The position numbers and the translations under genes were made by a program. A stretch of DNA of 64,000 nucleotides. Source: Mucilaginibacter sp. Lineage in GTDB: Bacteria > Bacteroidota > Bacteroidia > Sphingobacteriales > Sphingobacteriaceae. The stretch is from the NCBI GenBank assembly GCA_028288025.1, contig JAQBOM010000031.1, forward strand, positions 100,677 through 164,676. The letters are read 5' to 3'. This document shows, piece after piece, positions 1 to 11,200 of this stretch (position 1 is its first letter; each line of letters begins with the position of its first letter). The notes beneath the pieces were generated by a model. The model saw only the letters and a list, made by a program, of their open reading frames with translations, made no database searches and was not told the DNA's origin.

Positions 1-2
1 GC

Positions 3-1652
3 CACATCAAAGAGGGTGATGGTTCAACAAGGGAAATAATTATCCAGCCGCTAAGCAAGGTACACCTCTATTCAAAAACCGAAAACGGTCAGTTTACGGG
101 CGGGCGGATCGAAACCGTAAAATTATTTGCTGTTATAGCGATCGTCATCTTAATTATCGCCTGCATTAATTTTATGAACCTGAGCACCGCCAGGAGCGAA
201 AAACGGGCTAAAGAGGTGGGGATACGAAAAGTTGTAGGTGCGCACAAAAACTCGCTGATCGCTCAGTTTATCGGCGAAAGCACAATGATCGCCATCATTG
301 CTTTTTTTATTGCCGTGGTGCTGGTACAACTTAGCCTGAGCGGTTTTAACGGGATAGTCGGCGTGCCGCTGTCTATCAATTTCAGCGATCCGTACTGGTG
401 GCTATTTGCGTTGGCATTTATTCTCTTTACCGGTTTTATGGCGGGCAGCTACCCGGCATTTTATCTTTCTTCCTCAAGGCCGACCGAGGTTTTAAAGGGC
501 ACTTTCAAAAAAGCAAATGCACTTATAAATCCCCGTAAGGTTTTAGTCGTGATGCAATTTACATTTGCTATCGTCCTTATCATTTGTACCATTATCGTTG
601 AGCGTCAGCTTCAATTTGCCCGCAACCGGGACACTGGCTATAATAAAGGCAACCTGGCATATGTTTTTTCGCAAGGCGACGTGCTCAAAAATTACAACCT
701 CATCAAACACGACTTGCTAAACACCGGGGCAGCGGTTGGGGTTACAAAACTATTTTCGCCAATAACACGTGCATGGGGCACAACAACAGGCTTATCGTGG
801 CCCGGAAGTACGGACGAAGACAAAAAAATTAATTTTTTACGGTTTGAAGCGGATGCCGATTTTGTAAAAACAACCGGAACCAGGTTACTGCAAGGCCGGG
901 ATATTGACCTGAACGTTTACCCTACCGACAGTACGGCTTTATTGCTGAACGAAGCCGCAGTAAAGGCGATGCACTTGCAAAACCCGGTGGGTAAGCCGGT
1001 GCGGAACGAGAAGGGTGTAAACTGCCATGTTATTGGTGTAGTAAAAGATTTTATTGTTGAATCACCTTACGAAGAAATTAAGCCGATGGTAATACAGGGG
1101 CTGGCCTCCGGTTACCCGGTTGTGCACTTCAAGCTTAACCCGGCCAACTCTACTGCCGCCGACCTGGCAAAAGCCGAAAAGGTGTTTAAGCAATACAACC
1201 CGCAATATCCATTCGAATATGTTTTTGCAGATGAAGCGTATGCGCATAAATTTAAAGAAGAACAGAAAGACGGCACCCTGTCGGCACTTTTTGCAGGCCT
1301 TACCATTTTTATATCGTGCCTGGGGCTGTTTGGCCTGGCTACTTATATGGCTAAGAGCAGGATGAAGGAGATCAGCGTCCGAAAGGTGCTTGGTGCAACG
1401 GTAAGCAGCATAACTAAACTGTTATCTGTTGATTTTATAAAGCTCATCCTGGTATCCATTATCATCGCTTCGCCGGTGGCCTGGTGGGCCATGAGCAAGT
1501 GGCTGCAGGGTTTTACCTATCGTATATCTATCGAATGGTGGGTATTTGTGTTAGCCGGCGTTGGGGCGGTAGCCATCGCACTGCTTACCGTAAGCGTTCA
1601 ATCAATAAAAGCCGCGTTAGCCAATCCTGTGAAAAGTTTGCGGAGTGAGTAG
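3..1652 (+). CDS. FtsX/MacB-type ABC transporter permease, 5' end outside window
   Basis: This is the C-terminal 549 residues of an inner-membrane ABC permease; its start lies left of the window. The frame stays open to the window edge. An ATG at 174 falls inside the first core membrane helix and cannot be the start. Residues before it (LSKVHLYS, then GGRIE) match the corresponding part of the next gene (SQWHLYD, GGRIQ). Visible order: end of a periplasmic domain, helix with CINFMNLSTARSEKR, two more helices ending in GSYPAFYLSS, an internal repeat boundary at PRKVLVVMQF, a second periplasmic domain, then a second FtsX module (LFAGLTIFISCLGLFG, EISVRKVLGA). Proteins of this fused eight-helix type work with a LolD/MacB-like ATPase to export peptides, lipids or drugs; no ATPase gene is in view. 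It ends 90 bp before a paralogue, so the two probably share a transcript. Substrate unknown. Confidence 0.93.
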   Translation, partial: HIKEGDGSTREIIIQPLSKVHLYSKTENGQFTGGRIETVKLFAVIAIVILIIACINFMNLSTARSEKRAKEVGIRKVVGAHKNSLIAQFIGESTMIAIIAFFIAVVLVQLSLSGFNGIVGVPLSINFSDPYWWLFALAFILFTGFMAGSYPAFYLSSSRPTEVLKGTFKKANALINPRKVLVVMQFTFAIVLIICTIIVERQLQFARNRDTGYNKGNLAYVFSQGDVLKNYNLIKHDLLNTGAAVGVTKLFSPITRAWGTTTGLSWPGSTDEDKKINFLRFEADADFVKTTGTRLLQGRDIDLNVYPTDSTALLLNEAAVKAMHLQNPVGKPVRNEKGVNCHVIGVVKDFIVESPYEEIKPMVIQGLASGYPVVHFKLNPANSTAADLAKAEKVFKQYNPQYPFEYVFADEAYAHKFKEEQKDGTLSALFAGLTIFISCLGLFGLATYMAKSRMKEISVRKVLGATVSSITKLLSVDFIKLILVSIIIASPVAWWAMSKWLQGFTYRISIEWWVFVLAGVGAVAIALLTVSVQSIKAALANPVKSLRSE

Positions 1653-1742
1653 ATTAGAGATTGGAAATTAGAGATTAGTTGAATCGGGGATACCCAAAAA
1701 AACGATCACAATCAATGACATAATGACTAATGACCAACGAAA

Positions 1743-4124
1743 ATGATAAAAAACTATCTCAAAATCGCCTGGAGAAACCTTATTAAAAACAAGGTTTCTT
1801 CTTCGATCAACATCGGCGGGCTTGCCGTAGGCATGGCCGTGGTTATGCTGATCGGACTTTGGATCTACGATGAGCTATCGTTTGATACCTATCACAAAAA
1901 TTACAGCCGCATTGCCCAGGTAATACAAAATGTTACCAATAACGGCGAGGTGCAAACCTGGCGGGGGATGCCCTATCCATTGGCTGCCGAACTTCGGAAA
2001 AGTTACGGCAGCGATTTTAAACGTGTAGTGATGAGCACGGGTTCCGGAAGTCATATCCTGGCGCTCGGCGATAAAAAACTGAACAAGTCCGGCGCGTTTT
2101 TAGAACCGCAGGGGCCCGAAATGTTTTCATTGAAAATGTTAAAAGGTTCACGAAATGCTTTAAATGACCCTTCATCCGCATTAATATCCCAATCAACAGC
2201 TATAGCCTATTTTGGGAATACCGACCCTATGGGTAAGATATTGAGGATGGATAACCAGCAAAATCTAAAAGTAGCGGGGGTTTATGAAGACTTGCCAAAG
2301 AACTCCACCTTTTCGGATATGGCTTTTGTTGCGTCGTGGCAGTTGTTTGCAACCATAAACGAATTGAACAAGATGACGGAGCCGTGGCGTCCTAATTTCG
2401 TAAACTTATATGTGCAATTAGCAGACAATGCCGATCTGGCCGGTGTATCATTAAAAATAAGGGATGTAAAGCTCCGCCATGTAAACGCGATGCTTGCCAA
2501 AAAGAAGCCTGCTTTATTTCTGCAGTCCATGAGCCAGTGGCATTTATATGATGAGTTTAAAAATGGCATTAATACCGGCGGGCGTATCCAGTATGTATGG
2601 CTGTTTGGTATCATCGGTATGTTTGTACTGCTGTTGGCCTGCATTAATTTTATGAACTTAAGTACTGCCCGATCCGAAAAACGGGCCCGCGAAGTGGGTA
2701 TCCGCAAAGCGATAGGCTCGTTACGAAGCCAGCTTATTTACCAGTTCTTTAGCGAATCATTACTATGCGCAATGCTGGCTTTTGCATTTTCGTTAGTATT
2801 GGTTCAGTTAAGCCTCCCGTTTTTTAACGGGGTTGCCGATAAGGAAATGTCGGTTCTTTGGAACAGTCCCTTATTTTGGATAATGAGCATAGGGTTCAGC
2901 TTAATAACCGGGTTAATAACAGGCAGTTACCCGGCATTTTATTTATCCTCATTTAAACCTATAAAAGTATTGAAAGGGTCGTTCAGGGTGGGTCGTTGGG
3001 CAGCAATTCCCCGTAAGGCGCTCGTAGTGATGCAATTTACTGTTTCGGTTACCCTGATCATAGGCACCATCGTGGTTTTCAGACAAATTCAGTACGCCAG
3101 GAACCGCCCGATCGGGTACACCCCCGATAACCTGGTTTATATGCCTATGGTTACTCCGGATATCCACAAAAACTTTGAAGCCGTAAAAGCCGACTTATTC
3201 AAATCAGGTTCTGTTGTTTCAATCGCTGAAGCTTCATCCTCGCCAACCGATAATGGGGGAAGCAGCAGCGGTTTTGATTGGCCGGGCAAGGATCCGAATC
3301 TAAGTGTCGACTTTCCGAAAAATGTCGTTTCGTATGATTATGGGAAAACGATCGGATGGCAGTTTAAGGAAGGCCGGGATTTTTCGAAAGAGTTTTTAAC
3401 AGATTCAGCCGCTGTAATACTAAATGAATCGGCGGTTAAATTTATGAGCCTGAAAAACCCTGTCGGCGCGACGATCAAATCGGATGGGCATCCGCTCAAA
3501 ATCATCGGGGTGGTGAATGATATGGTTGTAGAATCCCCTTACGGGCAGGTAAGGCCAACCATTAATTTCCTCACAAAAGACCCCAACAACGTGGTGCTTG
3601 TAAAAATCAACCCCAAAATGAGCGCCGGCGAAGCTCTGGCGAAAATTGGCACTATATTCAAAACATACAATCCTGCGCAGCCATTCGAATATCGTTTTGT
3701 TGACCAGGATTATGCGAAAAAATTCGGCAACGAGGAGCGTATCGGCACACTGGCGGGCTTTTTTGCCAGCCTGGCCATATTTATCAGTTGCCTTGGCTTG
3801 TTTGGCATGGCTTCATTTATGGCCGAACAGCGCATAAAGGAAATAGGAGTGCGCAAAGTATTAGGCGCGTCGGTGTTTAATTTATGGCGACTACTGTCGA
3901 AGGATTTTGTGGTATTGGTTGTTATTTCATTGCTGATGGCTATCCCGCTTGCTTATTATTTTATGCACGGCTGGCTGCAGCATTACCAGTATCGTACGGG
4001 CATGGCCTGGTGGATATTTATATCGGCAGGCACAGGCGCCATGCTGATCACCTTGCTTACCGTTAGCTACCAAAGCATAAAAGCTGCATTAGCCAACCCG
4101 GTTAAGAGTTTGAAAACGGAATAA
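1743..4124 (+). CDS. FtsX/MacB-type ABC transporter permease
   Basis: Complete 793-residue paralogue of the preceding permease. It opens with the family signature KNYLKIAWRNLIKNK followed by a first helix (about 22-44, IGGLAVGMAVVMLIGLW). Then come a periplasmic MacB_PCD-like domain (about 45-280), a first FtsX module with helices near 284-303, 335-360, 375-400 and 425-447, a second periplasmic domain (about 450-665), and a second FtsX module with helices near 668-692, 721-744 and 753-777. It ends PVKSLKTE, like its neighbour. The signature NFMNLSTARSEKRA is shared word for word with the upstream copy, so this is a tandem duplication that has diverged mainly in the periplasmic parts. It probably forms a homo- or heterodimer with a separately encoded ATPase. 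Substrate not predictable from sequence. Confidence 0.95.
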   Translation: MIKNYLKIAWRNLIKNKVSSSINIGGLAVGMAVVMLIGLWIYDELSFDTYHKNYSRIAQVIQNVTNNGEVQTWRGMPYPLAAELRKSYGSDFKRVVMSTGSGSHILALGDKKLNKSGAFLEPQGPEMFSLKMLKGSRNALNDPSSALISQSTAIAYFGNTDPMGKILRMDNQQNLKVAGVYEDLPKNSTFSDMAFVASWQLFATINELNKMTEPWRPNFVNLYVQLADNADLAGVSLKIRDVKLRHVNAMLAKKKPALFLQSMSQWHLYDEFKNGINTGGRIQYVWLFGIIGMFVLLLACINFMNLSTARSEKRAREVGIRKAIGSLRSQLIYQFFSESLLCAMLAFAFSLVLVQLSLPFFNGVADKEMSVLWNSPLFWIMSIGFSLITGLITGSYPAFYLSSFKPIKVLKGSFRVGRWAAIPRKALVVMQFTVSVTLIIGTIVVFRQIQYARNRPIGYTPDNLVYMPMVTPDIHKNFEAVKADLFKSGSVVSIAEASSSPTDNGGSSSGFDWPGKDPNLSVDFPKNVVSYDYGKTIGWQFKEGRDFSKEFLTDSAAVILNESAVKFMSLKNPVGATIKSDGHPLKIIGVVNDMVVESPYGQVRPTINFLTKDPNNVVLVKINPKMSAGEALAKIGTIFKTYNPAQPFEYRFVDQDYAKKFGNEERIGTLAGFFASLAIFISCLGLFGMASFMAEQRIKEIGVRKVLGASVFNLWRLLSKDFVVLVVISLLMAIPLAYYFMHGWLQHYQYRTGMAWWIFISAGTGAMLITLLTVSYQSIKAALANPVKSLKTE

Positions 4125-4206
4125 AAAGTCATTGGTCATTGGTTCATTAATATATTGGTTAGTGAACTGGTTGCTTTAAGTGGCATAATCGTTTTATCTT
4201 AGCATA

Positions 4207-4623
4207 ATGTGGACATGCCCTTTATGCGACCAGCAATTTGTAAATACCAATCAGGCACACTCGTGCAGGGATAAAGAGTTATCTGATTTCCTTGCCGGAA
4301 AAACGCCTCATACCATTGAACTGTTCGATCGTTTGGTAATGGAATATAAGGTGATAAGCAAAGATATTAAAGTGCATCCCGCAAAAACAATGATCTCTTT
4401 TGCCGCGCGGACCAGGTTTGCATACGTTATTCAATTGGGAAAGAATTTTGTTGATGTTGTTTTCCCTTTTAAACAACATCAACAGGATAATTTATGTTTC
4501 AACAAAATAAAACCAGTGTCCGGTAGTGACGACTATAACCATCACCTGCGCTTGTATTTTATAGAAGACATTAATGATGAAGTGAAAAAGTATATGCAGC
4601 TGGCTTATGAAAACGGTGTTTAG
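4207..4623 (+). CDS. DUF5655 domain protein with N-terminal zinc finger
   Basis: 138-residue cytosolic protein. The N-terminus carries a CxxC-x10-HxC zinc-binding pattern (C4, C7, H18, C20). The rest resembles DUF5655, a domain of unknown function found alone or fused to other domains. A second gene of the same architecture lies at 25775-26161 in this window. The two share the start W-x-CP-x-C, the PxxxxF.AR/RQ strand and the closing NHxR/HLR...DD/DINDE segment. There is no signal peptide and no membrane segment. It begins 82 bp after the permease gene, in the same direction but probably with its own promoter. Molecular role unknown. Confidence 0.8.
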   Translation: MWTCPLCDQQFVNTNQAHSCRDKELSDFLAGKTPHTIELFDRLVMEYKVISKDIKVHPAKTMISFAARTRFAYVIQLGKNFVDVVFPFKQHQQDNLCFNKIKPVSGSDDYNHHLRLYFIEDINDEVKKYMQLAYENGV

Positions 4624-4815
4624 TCGCGGTCGATTTTATTTGTCTTGCTTGTCACCAAAAAACAAGGCATTTTTCATACGGTTTTAACCGGGTTTTTAAA
4701 GTTATGTTCTTTGTCGATTAAATTTCCCCGTATTTGGACTGCAAGTTTCGGATATATCATGTATTTTGGTGTCCGATTTCCAAATAAACCTATACAACAA
4801 TAATATATTTCAGCA

Positions 4816-7773
4816 GTGAAAAACTTCATCACAATAGCCGCGTGCTTATTTTTAGGCATTTCAATTTGTTCGGCTCAAAGCCATAAAAACGGTGAATCGG
4901 TTTACCAGGCAAAGCTCGATGACCCCGATGCCGTTTATTTTACTCCCGCAAACTTCGGCATCACCGCCGATGGAAAAACAGATGTTTCCGATGCGCTACA
5001 GCAAGCTATTGCCGAAGTAAAAACGAAACACAATTTCGGCATTGTTTTTATTCCTGAAGGGAAATACCTCATCTCAAAAACCATATTTGTACCGCAGGCG
5101 GTACGGCTGATAGGCTACGGCAAAAGCCGCCCGCAAATTATATTGGCCAAAAACACGCCGGGTTTCCAAACAGCCGATTCAACTGATAAAGGCAAAGCAA
5201 AATATATGTTCTGGTTTGTGAGCAATTTGTCGAAACCGGGCGAACCGGTTCGTGACGCAGGTGCAGGTACATTTTACAGCGCACTAAGCAATATCAACCT
5301 TAAAATTGAGGATGGCAACCCGGTTGCGGTGGCATTGCGGGCGCATTTTGCCCAGCATAGTTTTATCGCCCATGCGGATATCGAAATAGGCAATGGCAAG
5401 GCAGGTTTATTTGATGTGGGCAATGCGATGGAGGATGTACGTTTTTTCGGCGGCCAATATGGAATTTATACCACCAAGCCTTCGCCCGGCTGGCAGTTTA
5501 TGATGGTGGACACCTATTTTGAGGGGCAGCGCGATGCGGCCATTCGCACGCAGGAAGCAGGATTGACTATCGTGCGTCTGACGGCGAAAAATGTCCCTAC
5601 GGTAATCGACATCAACCCCAACTATCACGAAAAATTGTTCATGGAGAATTGCCGCTTTGACAAAGTAAGCGGCCCCGCCATAATTATTAGCAACGAGGAT
5701 AACGCGGTAAACCAGATCAGTTTGCGGAATATAGATTGCCGCGATGTTCCGATATTGGCAAGCTACAGGCGAACCGGGAAACAAACTCCTGGCGCCGGGC
5801 CGATGTATAAGGTTAGAAATTTTGTTTACGGATTGCAAATGGACAACCTGGATGCCGACCCGGTTTATAAAACGATGCAGGACATAAAGCCTTTAACCGT
5901 GTTTCCCGAACTTGTCAAAAAAGATATTCCGGCATTGCCCGTTATTAATACATGGGTTAATATTCAAACACTGGGCGCAAAGGGTGATGATACGACCGAT
6001 AATACGCAGATCATACAAAATGCTATCGATAAATATCAAACCATATATTTTCCGCAGGGCTGGTATCGCGTGAGCGAAACGATAAAATTAAAATCCAACA
6101 CGGTACTTATCGGCCTGAACCCTATTGCAACCCAATTAATCATCGCCAACAATACGCCGGCCTTTGGCGGATTCGGCGGGCCAAAGGCATTGCTCGAAAG
6201 CGCGAAAGGCGGGCAGAATATCGTAACAGGAATAGGGATTTCAACAAATGCTGATAATCCGCGTGCGGTTGCCTGTAAATGGATGTCGGGCGAAAACTCT
6301 TGTTTGAGCGACGTGAAATTTATTGGCGGTCATGGCGGCATGCAAAGGCCCGGAACCGCGCAAAGGCCTGGTATATATGGCAGAGGCACGGACCCAGCCT
6401 GGGACACCCAGTACTGGAGCCTGTGGATCACCAACGGCGGCGGTGGCACTTTTTTTAATATCTGGACGGCCAATACATATGCTGCTTCGGGCGCATATAT
6501 ATCCAATACCTCGACGCCAAGCCATATTTACGCCTTGTCGGTTGAGCACCATGTACGTAACGAGGTCAGGTTTAATAATGTGGCCAACTTCAACGTGTAT
6601 GCACTTCAACTCGAAGAGGAAAGCCGGGAAAGCACCGAATGCCAGCCCCTGGAACTGGAGAATTGCCATGATATGGTTTTTGCTAACCTCTATATGTTCA
6701 GGGTGATACGTGTGATCAAGCCCTACGCCTGGTCCATCAGGAGCTGGGCGAATAAGAATATTGAGTTTTTAAATGTGCATAATTACAGCCAGATAAAATA
6801 TACCACCACGGCGCCCTTGTATGATGTGAATACCGGTATTGAAGTGCGGCCATGGGAGTTTGCGCGGCTATTTATCAGCGGCAAATCCGCGGCTAATTCC
6901 GGTCAATCAAATGCCGGGGTCACCAAATTGGGCGGCGGCTTTGAGTTTGCCGAAGGGGCTTGTACCGACAGCAAAGGCAATATTTATTTTTGCGAACAAC
7001 GCATGAAGCGGATATACAAATGGGATGCCGTTACCCGGTCGTTAAGCCTTTTGGCGGATTATCCCTGGGAGCCGCTATCGTTAGCCTGCGATAAAAACGA
7101 CAACCTGCTGGTTGTTTTCAAATACGTACCGAAACCCGGTTACCTGGTAAATGGCAAGTCCGAAGAATTTAAAAATCCGCCCGACGCGGCCGGTACATCG
7201 TTCAGTGGCTGGGGAAATTCCGGCTTTGGTACATTGGTTTATTCGGTTAATCCCAACAACCCGGACGAAACCATTCAGCTACTGAAAAAAACTCCGATGG
7301 GTACGATCAACCCGGTTTATAAAGCGCTTTACCCGGCTCACCGCTGGCGGGATTATCATGACTTTAATACCATAACCGTAAACCGAAACCAGGAATGCTG
7401 GGTGGCCCCGGACGGTGTTACCATTATTCCTATAGCTTACGACTTGGCCCGGTCAACTGCGCTGGCTGCCGCTTATCCCGGCAAACCGGCCTATATGGCT
7501 GATGAATATGATAAACGGACAGTAAGTGTAGATGTAAACCCTCAGGGCTATGTATCTAACCTAAAATACTTTGCGGAAAGGGGTGAGTTTGATTCCGCTA
7601 CAGACCAGCAGGGCAATGTTTATATAGCCGACGGGGAGGTGTATGTTTATGATAACTCTGGGAAACAAATTAGAGCGATCAAGACGCCGGAGCGGCCTAC
7701 ATCAATCGTTATTGCCGGGAAAATGCTTTATATCACCGGGCATAATTCATTGTATGAAGCGAGAATAAACTGA
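4816..7773 (+). CDS. secreted double pectate-lyase-like beta-helix protein with C-terminal beta-propeller-like domain
   Basis: 985 residues, starting at GTG. This is the only start that precedes the signal peptide MKNFITIAACLFLGISICSAQ. Residues about 38-330 form a first pectate_lyase_3-type right-handed beta-helix (NFGITADGKTDVSDALQQAI, then IPEGKYLISKTI). Residues about 380-690 form a second (IQTLGAKGDDTTDNTQIIQNAI, then YFPQGWYRVSET). The last 290 residues (from GGGFEFAEGACTDSKGNIYF) look like an SMP-30/gluconolactonase or NHL-type propeller. Proteins with this helix cleave or bind polysaccharides, often polygalacturonan or related glucans. The substrate here is not fixed by sequence, but the GH105 gene at 23728 fits pectin use. 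There is no T9SS C-terminal domain, so a periplasmic or outer-membrane-associated location is likely. The domain combination is unusual. Confidence 0.82.
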   Translation: MKNFITIAACLFLGISICSAQSHKNGESVYQAKLDDPDAVYFTPANFGITADGKTDVSDALQQAIAEVKTKHNFGIVFIPEGKYLISKTIFVPQAVRLIGYGKSRPQIILAKNTPGFQTADSTDKGKAKYMFWFVSNLSKPGEPVRDAGAGTFYSALSNINLKIEDGNPVAVALRAHFAQHSFIAHADIEIGNGKAGLFDVGNAMEDVRFFGGQYGIYTTKPSPGWQFMMVDTYFEGQRDAAIRTQEAGLTIVRLTAKNVPTVIDINPNYHEKLFMENCRFDKVSGPAIIISNEDNAVNQISLRNIDCRDVPILASYRRTGKQTPGAGPMYKVRNFVYGLQMDNLDADPVYKTMQDIKPLTVFPELVKKDIPALPVINTWVNIQTLGAKGDDTTDNTQIIQNAIDKYQTIYFPQGWYRVSETIKLKSNTVLIGLNPIATQLIIANNTPAFGGFGGPKALLESAKGGQNIVTGIGISTNADNPRAVACKWMSGENSCLSDVKFIGGHGGMQRPGTAQRPGIYGRGTDPAWDTQYWSLWITNGGGGTFFNIWTANTYAASGAYISNTSTPSHIYALSVEHHVRNEVRFNNVANFNVYALQLEEESRESTECQPLELENCHDMVFANLYMFRVIRVIKPYAWSIRSWANKNIEFLNVHNYSQIKYTTTAPLYDVNTGIEVRPWEFARLFISGKSAANSGQSNAGVTKLGGGFEFAEGACTDSKGNIYFCEQRMKRIYKWDAVTRSLSLLADYPWEPLSLACDKNDNLLVVFKYVPKPGYLVNGKSEEFKNPPDAAGTSFSGWGNSGFGTLVYSVNPNNPDETIQLLKKTPMGTINPVYKALYPAHRWRDYHDFNTITVNRNQECWVAPDGVTIIPIAYDLARSTALAAAYPGKPAYMADEYDKRTVSVDVNPQGYVSNLKYFAERGEFDSATDQQGNVYIADGEVYVYDNSGKQIRAIKTPERPTSIVIAGKMLYITGHNSLYEARIN

Positions 7774-7867
7774 CCATTCAACACTACTCCCCATCAATAA
7801 CTAGTTGTGCCAAGCCTCTTCCCGGAGGTTTGGTAAACAGCATCGGAAATTTATTCCGGCACATACT

Positions 7868-7895
7868 GTGAATCAAAAGCGGCCCCGCTTTTCAC
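7868..7895. terminator. hairpin in the gap after the pectate-lyase-like gene
   Basis: AAAAGCGG, a two-base loop, then CCGCTTTT forms a perfect 8-bp stem, extended by GTG/CAC with a bulge. It lies 95 bp after the upstream stop. No clear T tract follows on the plus strand beyond the stem's own TTTT, so terminator function is tentative. The rest of the 463-bp gap (7774-8236) holds no convincing gene; an 82-codon frame at 7805-8053 has no family features. Confidence 0.4.
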
Positions 7896-8236
7896 AGAAA
7901 TATACTAAGAAAAAGCATTGCAATAAGATGCTGCTGTTCCACAATAGTGAAACCACGTTTTACTTCAAGACACCTCATTTCGGGCTATACCCGAACAAAC
8001 TAAGAATGACCGAAAGTTATTTTTTGCAACGCTCGAGCAATATTTACCTGTAACTCAATTGGTTAAAAACAAATGCCCCTTAAAGTGTTTTATATAGAGG
8101 GATTTTTTATGTTTACGGGCATTCCGGACAATAAAATATTTTAAAGTTAAATATTGTTTTTATAAACAAATAATGTTCGTTTCCGTATAAATGACTTAGA
8201 TTTTTATGCCCGGTTGGCATCTACCAAAATGACCGA

Positions 8237-11200
8237 ATGAGAAAATTTTTGTTTTTATGCTTCTTGTTTATCACGTCATTTGCCATTAATGGGTTCGGCC
8301 AACTCACTATTAACGTCGACTTGACTGGCGCCCCAAATAAGGATACCACTATTACAACTTCAAGAAGCGGCAGTGCTTGCGGCGGCAATAGCTGCGTCGT
8401 CTTTAATATTACCTTAAATTCCGGGTCCGACTTCATAAATATTAGCTCCAGCCAATTGGCGGCATCCAATTTTTATACGGTAAATTGCGGACCTCAAACG
8501 CCTATAGGAACGCCTGTTTGTCTTAACGGCCTGACAACTGCCTCTGTTGCTTTCTGTAAGCCGGGCAGCAATTCTATCACCTACGTTATTACCGCCTCGA
8601 CTGCCGTGCAGGCATCTCCCGATATGACCCTAAGGCAGGGTTGTACGGGAACAATGAGTGTTACCGGCCTCGATCCTGCTACAGCTGTCTGGACGTCAAT
8701 ATTTCCGGGTGCAACGGGTGCTTACAATTCATATTTGAGCTGTACTTCAGGATGCGCGAGCACCAATGTTACACCGGCTGTTGGAGCGCCTGCTTATATT
8801 GATTATCGGGTTAGCGGCACAATTTCTAACTGCACTACATCGCGGACCGCTACTGTTCGGGTTTATACGGTGTCGCCCATGACGGTGTCCATAAACCCGG
8901 CAACTGCGGCGATTTGTAACGGCGCTCCGGTTACGTTAACGGCAAACGTTTCCGGGGGAAATCTGCCTTACACTTATTCCTGGAGCAGCGGGCAAACAAC
9001 AAGTTTCATCAGCACCTCTACAGCCGGTACGTACACTGTGACCGTTTCCGATAATACGACCGGCTGCGCCGGTGTCCCCAAATCGATTACCGTCACGACA
9101 ACCCCCACGCCGGCAATAACCAGTGCCGCAAGTGGGACGGTATGTAATAGTACGGCACAGAATTATACTATTACCAGCAATGTTGCCGGCACCACCTATA
9201 GCTGGAGCCGTGCCGCTGTCGCAGGCATCAGCAATTTGGCTGTGAGCGGGCAAACCAGCAATCCTATTACAGAGACATTAGTCAATACTTCGACGGCACC
9301 AGTTGCGGTAACTTATGTTATCACGCCAACTGCCAACGGGTGTCCGGGGCCGGCTTTTAATTATACGGTAACTGTTAATCCCACCCCAGCTGTTACCAGC
9401 GCCGCCAGCGCGACGACCTGTAATAATATTGCTCAGAATTATACGATCACCGGCAGTGTTACCGGAACTACCTATAGCTGGGGCAGGGCAGCTGTTGCCG
9501 GCATCAGCAATACGGCGGTAAGCGGGCAAACAAGCAACATCATTACTGAAACCCTGGGCAATACTTCTAATGCGCCTGTCAATGTAACTTATGTAATTAC
9601 ACCCACGGCCAATGGCTGTCCCGGAACCCCTTTTAATCGCACCGTAACGGTTAACCCGACACCAACGGTGACCAGTGCTGCCAGCGCGGGTATTTGTAAC
9701 AACACGGCTCAGAACTATGCGCTCACCAGCAACGTAACCGGAACCACCTATAGCTGGGGCAGGGCCTTTGTTGCCGGCATCAGCAATGGGGCTGTAAGCG
9801 GACAAACAAGCAGCACCATTACCGAAACATTGGCCAATACTTCAAACGCGCCGGTCGTTGTAACTTATGTCATTACGCCAACAGCTAACGGGTGCGCTGG
9901 TCCGGCTTTTAATTATGCAGTAACCGTTAACCCGACACCAACTGTGACGAGTGCCGCCAGCGCGACGGCATGCAACAGCACAGCACAGAATTATACGATC
10001 ACCAGCAATGTAACAGGGGCAACTTTTACATGGAGCAGGGCAGCCGTGGCGGGTATTAGCAACGGCGTCTTGAGCGGGCAGGCCAGTAATCCCATTACGG
10101 AGACACTCGTTAACACTTCGAATGCCCCGGTTGCAGTAACTTATGTAATTACACCAACAGCCAACGGATGTCCGGGGCCCGCTTTTAATTATACGGTGAC
10201 CGTTAATCCTACCCCAACAGTTACCAGCGCTGCCAGCGGAACAACCTGCAATAATACTGCTCAGAATTACAGCATCACCGGCAGCGTAACCGGAACAACT
10301 TATAACTGGGGAAGGGCCGCGGTAGCGGGTGTCAGCAATGTGGCCGTAAGCGGGCAGACAAGCAGTACGATTACCGAAACTTTGGCCAACACTTCGAATG
10401 CGCCCGTCGCGGTAACTTATATTATCACGCCAACTGCAAATGGATGCGCGGGGCCGGCTTTTAATCGTACCGTAACGGTTAATCCAACACCAACGGTCAC
10501 AAGTGCTGCAAGCGGCAGTATCTGCAATAACACAGCTCAGAATTACACCATTACCGGCAGTGTTACCGGGACAACTTATAGCTGGGGCAGGGCGACGGTT
10601 GCCGGTATAAGCAATGGGGCTGTAAGCGGGCAAACAACCAGCTCCATTACTGAAACCCTGGCTAACACTTCAAACGTCCCTGTCGTGGTGACTTATATCA
10701 TTACGCCGACCGCCAACGGGTGTAGCGGGCCGGCTTTTAATTATGCGATAACCGTTAATCCAACCCCAATTGTTACCAGTGCCGCAAGCGGTAGTATCGG
10801 TAACAGTATAGCTCAGAATTACACAATCACAAGCAACGTTACCGGCACAACTTATAACTGGGGCAGGGCGGCTGTTACCGGGATCAGTAATGCCGCGGTA
10901 AGCGGGCAAACCAGCAACACTATTACCGAAACATTAGTCAATACGTCGAATGCGCCGGTTGTTGTAACTTATGTGATAACACCAACGGCCAACGGGTGTA
11001 CGGGGCCGGCCTTTAATTATGCGGTAACGGTATATCCAACGCCATATATTACCAGCGCCGCCAGCGGCACAATTTGTAATAGTACAGCCCAGAATTACCT
11101 AATTACCAGCAATGTGGCCGGCACTACCTATACCTGGGGACGGGCTACTGTTGCAGGCATCAGCAATGGGGCTGTGAGCGGACAAACCAGCAGCACAATT

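Noticed and set aside
7805..8053. 82-codon plus-strand frame between the pectate-lyase-like and giant genes
   Set aside because: No family features, odd composition, and it overlaps a hairpin; treated as non-coding.
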